Position numbers and translations under genes: made by a program. From Lenisia limosa (Eukaryota > Breviatea): a DNA stretch of 29,312 bases. Where the stretch lies: positions 1 to 29,312 of the forward strand of contig LPNZ01008832.1 of assembly GCA_001655205.1 (NCBI GenBank). The letters are read 5' to 3'. Within the stretch, counting starts at the first letter, position 1. Each line of letters opens with the position of its first letter. The notes under the pieces were generated by a model. The model searched no databases. It was not told the origin of the DNA and saw only the letters and a program-made list of their open reading frames with translations. This document shows, piece after piece, positions 23,446 to 29,312 of this stretch.

Positions 23446-23785
23446 GGATAAAGATTGGCATAATTGCCACCCTAAAGCCCATATTCAGTTTTAATTCATA
23501 ATTTTTAAAGCTGCTCATTATTAGTAATAAGCTATTCTGAAAAGAATGCAAGAAGAGCCTACCATTCCTTCATCCCGAACACTGAAATTCTTCCGTCACA
23601 GTCCGGAATATATTGACTGCTTTGTGTCAAAAAAAAGTTCTACTAATAAACCTTACACCACCTTACCACCCTTTAACCCTTTTATCGCTTTATCGCTTTT
23701 TAAAATTTGGCCTGAAAACTTTACTGAAACCGATCAAAGATTGCCGTCTGTCAAAAAAAAACGCGGGTTTTTTTTGACCTCTAAC

Positions 23786-23796
23786 ATATATATAAA
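23786..23796 (+). promoter_or_regulatory. TATA-like element of the Nup93 gene
   Basis: ATATATATAAA, about 21-31 nt before the ATG at 23817. The short distance implies a very short 5' UTR or a start site near the ATG. Position is the only evidence. Confidence 0.45.
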
Positions 23797-23816
23797 GGAA
23801 AGAAGAAGAGTAAAAG

Positions 23817-26800
23817 ATGAATCAAGGAGGTCAAACTCTTGATTTTGCGGCTCTCCAGAATGACGTTTGTTCGTCCATGTAACGGCTGTTTCATCCATTT
23901 AGGCACTCCGTCTTCGTCATAACATTAATCAAGACTCATATTCACTGTCAAGAGGCGTGATACAGCTTGAGGAAGCGTCTCGAAACCTTGCTTCTAAGAC
24001 CTCGCACCCCACAGACCTTGTTAAAGCGTAAGTATAATAATATATCGCTTAATTCTGGAAGGAATCTGGGAGTAACCTCTTTCCAGCTCTACTCTGCTTG
24101 CTTCTCGTGGTTATGACCCCACCAAGGCCTTACGTACCCTAAACGCTGCTCCTCTTACTGCTAGCTATGAAGTGGGTGATTTGTTGTTCTATTTCTGTTT
24201 GAGCACCAGTTCTTTTTGCTCATATTTGTTATTGGGTAATTGGTATCCGTCAGGCAAACAGTGCTCCTTGGGGAGTAGCAGAGTCTATTGAGGCTGAACA
24301 ACAAGCTGCAATTGTTGGTATTCTTGATGAGACCTCAAAAACGGTTTGAAGGAGAGTTGATGTTTTGGTTGGTGAAAACGGTTAAATCTTTGAGTTAACG
24401 TTCTTCAGACGGCTCAGGCCTTCCGGACTTCCTACGCTGCTGCCATCGCGTCAGACTGGGAGAAGATGAAGGAAGATGTGAGTGGGTTGCTAAGAGGAAT
24501 CATGATGTTGAGGAAAGTCCGGGGCAGTTGCAATAAAACTACAGTTGACACATTTCTTATTTCCGGTTATGGTCTATCAGGTTATGGAGTCTCTTGGTCA
24601 GCATTCTGGCAAATGGGTGCAAAACAATGCAGCAAGCAGTGTTAAGATTGGCGGACTTTATGACGCTGCCAAGCCTCTGGTAAAAGGGCGTATGATGTTG
24701 TTTTAGGCGGGCTAATGCCAACAGGATTGTGCGGATTTCTCTGTTGATTCGTCACACGTGGCTGAATAATAACCCTTCAGGATGTAAGCCAGTTGGCTGC
24801 CACTCGAACCACTCAGATTCCTCAGGTATGATGGGAAGGACTTTTTCCAGCATTCATCTCGATTGAGGTTTGTTTGAAGTTGATAGAGTTCGATACTTTA
24901 TCGGGTTTTTTCTTTCGTGTATCCGTTGCTTTTGTTATATTGCCTAGGCGATGGACATGACCATTTTCCCAAGCCAACGCCTCAAGTCCGCTATGAGCGC
25001 CAAACAGGTTCGTCTCCTCTTTTGTGATTCATTCTATTTCTTCGTTCCACTTTTTTTGCATCATTTTTCACGTACCTCATATCAACTGGTATGATAATTG
25101 CGGACAAGTCTCGATAATACTCTGATACGCTCGGGATGAGTAGTTGTGTTATCTTTGTTCATTTTTATATGATATACTATCACTAGTTGATCACACAATA
25201 TTGTTCATATCTTCTTTTTTGAGTTTTACTGACGTTACAGACTGCCTACGCTGCCGTTGTGAAGGAAATGGCCATTCGCAACAAACAAGGCGTGGCTCTT
25301 CCCGTTATCTCACGCATGCTTGCCGTTTCAACCCAGTCTGATGAGAGACAAACACAGGTCTGCCACCCTTCTTTTGGACAACTTTGTCTGCGAGGTGTTT
25401 ATGTATTTAGAGAAGAACACAGCTTGGCGACACCTTCCAACTGGTTGCCTCTCTTGCAGGCGAGTCCAACATCCGAAACCAAGAGTTCACCGCGACCGTT
25501 CTCAACAAAAACTACTATTCCAAGGATTACAGCGTGAGTTGTGTTCTCATTTGTCTTTTTCCCTTTCTGTGGATGACAACTTCAGGAGGGAACACCCGCC
25601 AACACCAATTTGCTGACAGAAAGAAGCATTCACTTCCTTGAGAGACAGTGAGCAGCGCAACCCCCAGGTTCCAAACTAACCCGATAGATTCCGACGGGCA
25701 ATTACTGACGTTGTGGCTGCCAACCTTTCCGATGCCAACCGTGGAGGTCGTCCCGGTATCCTGCCGCTTGTCAAGGGTTGGTCCTCCTCTTATCATGCTT
25801 ATTTTGCAGCCTTTGTGAGGACAACGAACCTTCGAAGCCACACGGACGGGACTGCCCTCATTCGTGTCGGCGACAATATGCCCATTTGGGCCGTAATCTT
25901 CTATTCTATCAGGTAGTTGTTCTTGGCCTAGGTCTGATTACCTTCAACAGATGTGGAGAGTTCTCTGCAGCTCTTCAGTGTGCTGAAACCGAGGGAGGCG
26001 GAGCAATTACTGGGCTTGAGTTGGACTTGCTGAAGTCCCACTGCCTGGCCAACGGCAAGCTCCTGCCTACTGAGGTGCGTTGTAACTGTTGTTGTACCCC
26101 TGCAACATAGGAACATGCGGACATAGGAATGAGGAACGCAGCCAGGCAACATTTTATTTATATTCAGATTTGGCGCCAAGCTGTTGTTGCCTATAGAGAG
26201 GCAAAGGCTGCGGCTGATGATCCATTCAAACAAGGTGTGTCTTCATTTTGAAAGGTTTCTCCAGGGCACTGTTGACTGTTCAGCCGTTCTGCAACTCATC
26301 GCTCGAGCGGACCCTGGCTACATGGCCAATAACATCTCTGAAACATCCGAGGACTTCCTTTGGTTCAAGGTTTGCGATTATGTTTGTGCGTATTACCAGC
26401 ACTGGTTTAGGAGTTCAAAAGATTCGGAGTAGTGTAACAATAAATACTGCTTGCTAAACAGGACAATCTTTCTTTTTATTATGAAAACCTGTTTACTTTT
26501 GCAGTTGTCTCTCTGCCTTTCACAGTCCTCGGACACCCAAGATCAGCCCTATACCCTTGCCGATGTCCAAGTAAGTCTTGCCTTTCTTCGCCTCACCGTT
26601 CCAAGGAAGAAATTCTGTCCTTCGGAGCTGCCCACTTCAACCCCAGCGGCAAGACCCCCCTTCTCTACGCACAGGTTCTTCTCCTTGCATGCCTCTTCGA
26701 AAATGTTCGTTTGGCTCCGGACTTTAATAGTGATGGATATTTGACGATGTAGGCCACGGAAACGCTGTTCAACTCAACAATGGACGTTGAGGGCATTCAC

Positions 26801-28482
26801 ATCGGTCTTGCATTGGCCCATTACGGCCTCTTAAGGACGCCGAAGTCTGACGTCGGACATGAAGCTCTTGGTCTGTGAGGATGGCATTTGCTTTAACCCA
26901 TCGCCGCTCTTCTTACCCTTCCTAGTTGTTCAGGACAACTTTGGTCGTAAGTACCTCCAACTGCCCCGCATGCTTCTGCGCTACATCAAAGAGTTCGGCC
27001 AGTCCGAGCCATCTATTGCTGCTGACTATATTGCGTAGGCTCGTGTCCCTGTGGCAAGTCTTTTCTTAAATGTTGTTCGACAGCTGCAGTTGAACGCTAT
27101 TTTGATAAGTCATCCCCCAGAATGCTACCCTCAGCAAGCCTTGTCCAAAAGACTCTCTCCGAGCTCTGCGTTGAGACTCGTGCTTACGTGGAACTTCTCG
27201 GGACAATGCGGGCCGACGGAACTCTCAAGGTTGGCCGTTATATTGGCTGTTCTTTTTGTCAGAGCGCTTTTCAAATATTCCTATGCTCCTTGAAATATAT
27301 ATGTAATTATTGTAAATCTTAGATCAGTGACCCTTTGTTTTTACCTCCTTAGGAGGGCAAGCTCTACAGCATCCTGCCCCTGGACTGTATTAAGAAGGTC
27401 ATGACCGAAGCGGCCGAAGCGGCCAGTTTGAAGGGCCGTCATATGGACGCTATCGTACTGAACGACTTAGCTGGAGTGAGGGGGCGATCACGCAATAGCT
27501 GCGTTGGACTTTGCTGACTGTTTAGAACCATAGTAAGGTAGTGACGCACATTTGCAACCAAATGAGTCGATCCATCAGCACTGCCGGGCATGACCAGTCC
27601 GAACTGAAGGTACGCCTCCCTCTTCGGTCGTAACTCTTCAGGACCTTGTCTTCGCCATCAACACTCGCTACAAGACTCTTGGTGTTTATGCCCAAATTTC
27701 TCAGGTCTGAATGGAAGGATTATCGAAGAATCAACGGCCTCAGTTGTGACTCTGTAGTCTGGTCAAGGTGACGTCGTACGCGCTTTAGAGCAAATCATCA
27801 CAGTGTCAACAGCCTTCGACTTGCTCAAACGAGGTTTCCATACTCAGGGTCTCCAGGTACAGTGGTCACTATTATGATTGGCAACTTTTCTCAATATTAT
27901 TGACGCTTTTTTTCTCTCATTTCAACGCATAATGTTCTGTACTGAGACTTATAGCACATTGAGAGCCTTGGACTTGTGCCACGCAGCCGCATGGAAGTTG
28001 ACGCTGCCGTCGAAAACTTCTGGAAGTGGGTCACCTGGTCGTACTTCTTGCACAACTTTCAATGTGGTTTTCTCCATAAATGATCTCATCTTTGCAGATT
28101 GCACGAGTCTCTCAGGGGCCTGTTGCCTGACATTCTTGTCTCTTCAATGCGAGCCATTGAATCTCGTTATATGGAGACTAAGGTATTTGCTGTAAAACTG
28201 GACTGGAGATGAATGTTAACCCAAAACAAATGGAAAATACTCATTACTATTCTCAGCCTTTTTACTTGCTTAACCCAACAGTCTGGACCGGTTCTTCCCA
28301 CTACTGGAACTGTCATTGCCGAACTCCAGGAGAAGGCCGACGCGCTTGTGCGGTACAGCGGCTCGGTAAGCTAACGGGCTATGATGACGTTGGTGTCATT
28401 GGTGATAACGCTACAGGTTCGCTATCGACTCAGTACAGACACCAACAAAACGCTCATGCGTATCCAGGTCCTTCTCAAGTAG
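23817..28482 (+). CDS. NUP93: Nucleoporin Nup93/Nic96
   Basis: Scaffold protein of the nuclear pore inner ring, linking the Nup62 channel complex and Nup205/188. About 29 exons with short introns splice to roughly 880 aa. Start: MNQGGQTLDFAALQND at 23817. Landmarks: LRLRHNINQDSYSLSRGVIQ, LLASRGYDPTKALRTLNAAP, SYAAAIASDWEKMKED, VPLEGT-free middle EGTPANTNLLTERSIHFLER, GGRPGILPLVK, GDNMPIWAVIFYSIRCGEFS (counterpart of the human HPVWALIYYCMRCGDL), SETSEDFLWFK, GAAHFNPSGKTPLLYAQVLL, GIHIGLALAHYGLL, LVQKTLSELCVETRAYVELL, and the C-terminal STDTNKTLMRIQVLLK with stop TAG at 28480-28482, matching the human DTNARLVQMEVLMN end. Exon/intron phases agree at every junction examined. Introns are mostly 30-120 nt; the longest (about 25013-25240) is AT-rich. 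The gene shares a promoter region of at most a few hundred bases with the Pro/Ser-rich gene on its left. Confidence 0.96.
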
Positions 28483-28547
28483 CTTCTTAAGACACTCTTT
28501 CCTATGTTTCAACAAAATACAATACAACAAATACATTAACATACTAT

Positions 28548-29312
28548 TTACTTAACCTTGAATTTTTTTTGTACAGATTTGTAGGTGTAGGCCTCAATCT
28601 AAAGAATGAGAAAGGAACATTTTCAAAGATTCCCACCTTTTTCTTCCTCTCGGGTTTGAGGGTTCCTCCCTTTTGCGGGGTTTCCTTTGCCATGATATCA
28701 TGCGTCACTTTTCGTGCCATAGACTTGAACTCTTCATCAGTCATCGTTACCTGGGGGGGGGGGGCGNNNNNNNNNNNNNNNNNNNNNNNNNNNNNNNNNN
28801 NNNNNNNNNNNNNNNNNNNNNNNNNNNNNNNNNNNNNNNNNNNNNNNNNNNNNTAATCCAATCACAGGCCAATGGCTTACCTTGCCCTTTCGCCTCATGT
28901 AGACGAGTTGGTTGACCACAATCTCAGAAATATTCCTTCTGAAGACTCGCTTTTCGTCTCCATGCTGAGGGGTAAGAGGCAGTACAATACTCACCAAATG
29001 CTTGCTTCTGGATTTCTTGGTTTTTTCGGGTTGTGCTGGGGGGAGTAAAGGAGGTGCTGGAGCGGCTGGTGGAGGAGGAGGCTGGAACAATAAGAAAAGA
29101 AGGGGCACTTACAATAAAGGTGTTTTGGGGAGGGCGAGGGGGTTCTTCTTGCATTTTCATCGGCAGTGCTGACTCATGAGAGGATTCGGATTCAACCGCT
29201 TTTCAAACCCCAACCCACGTTTACTCAAGCCAACCCCCCAGTCGTCATCATCGTCCTGTTTCGACGACGGCGGTGGAGGGGCCGGGTACTGTTGATTGAA
29301 GGTGTCAGGTCG
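28548..29312 (-). CDS. SRI-domain protein, C-terminus (possible Set2/SETD2-like H3K36 methyltransferase), partial
   Basis: The 5' part lies beyond the right edge. The last four exons join in phase 0: about 29098-28999 (starts PPPPPAAPAPPLLPP, ends KTKKSRSKHL), 28964-28881 (HGDEKRVFRRNISEIVVNQL then VYMRRKGK), 28750-28637 (VTMTDEEFKSMARKVTHDIM then AKE and a Lys-rich end) and 28598-28548 (IEAYTYKSVQKKFKVK, stop TAA). DEEFKSMARKVTHDIMAKE and the final helix match the Set2 Rpb1-interacting domain (human DFKHLARKLTHGVMNKE), a three-helix module that binds the Ser2/Ser5-phosphorylated RNA polymerase II tail. Further 5' are Pro-rich and acidic pieces (PAPPPPSSKQDDDDDWG near 29240-29290; MKMQEEPPRPPQNTFI at about 29112-29161). 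SETD2 also ends in a Pro-rich stretch plus SRI, but the SET domain is not in the window, so identity is inferred. The intron between 28881 and 28750 contains a gap. Confidence 0.82.
28767..28853. other. Assembly gap (87 N), left flank poly-G
   Basis: Run of N inside an intron of the SRI-domain gene. The 12-nt G run at 28753-28764 is a poly-C tract on the coding strand, immediately before the AG acceptor at 28751-28752. Confidence 0.95.

Noticed and set aside
25320-25616. A 98-codon plus-strand frame inside the Nup93 gene containing LLLDNFVCEVFMYLEKN.
   Set aside because: It crosses an intron. Splicing ERQTQ to LGDTFQLVASLAGESN removes this stretch, keeps phase 0 and restores the Nup93 pattern.

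Overview
This is nuclear DNA from a compact, intron-rich unicellular eukaryote. Every recognisable gene is broken by many short introns, mostly 25-110 nt. They have GT donors and AG acceptors, usually with a CTAAC/CTGAC-like branch motif only about 6-11 nt before the AG. TAA, TAG and TGA all end genes at the positions expected from homologues, so the genetic code looks standard. A CFAP52/WDR16 homologue implies a motile flagellum at some life stage. The gene set would suit a zoosporic fungus-like lineage or another flagellated protist; the sequence alone does not fix the phylum. Eight runs of N are assembly gaps, several of them beside poly-C/poly-G runs.

Layout, left to right: (1) 141-849 (-), 5' exons of a signal-peptide protein of unknown family, running off the left edge. 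(2) 1099-4349 (+), complete catalytic subunit of glutamate-cysteine ligase, 22 exons, 680 aa. (3) 4696-6627 (-), SR-protein kinase (SRPK), with possible extra 5' exons near 7185-7370. (4) 8016-11330 (-), flagellar WD40 protein CFAP52. (5) 11723-13044 (+), small longin-like protein, 8 exons, 254 aa, family unassigned. (6) 13441-15618 (-), Ser/Arg-rich protein with a helical C-terminal half, unassigned. (7) 17001-20017 (+), mRNA cap guanine-N7 methyltransferase with a long N-terminal extension I do not recognise. (8) 20237-22199 (-), RdgC/PPEF/PP7-type Ser/Thr phosphatase. (9) 22347-23445 (-), Pro/Ser-rich protein with a distinctive C-terminus. (10) 23817-28482 (+), complete Nup93/Nic96 nucleoporin, about 29 exons. 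(11) 28548-29312 (-), C-terminus of a protein with a Set2 Rpb1-interacting (SRI) domain, cut by the right edge.

Genes lie in alternating, closely packed convergent and divergent pairs. There is no operon-like unit. Several products do act in related steps of nuclear gene expression: cap methylation, SR-protein phosphorylation, an SRI domain that normally binds the phosphorylated RNA polymerase II tail, and the nuclear pore. This looks like chance housekeeping neighbourhood, not a dedicated system. I found no mobile element, CRISPR array, tRNA or rRNA gene. The features most worth a second look are the cap methyltransferase extension, the unassigned genes, the intron architecture, and a perfect 25-bp inverted repeat at the 5' end of the SRPK gene.
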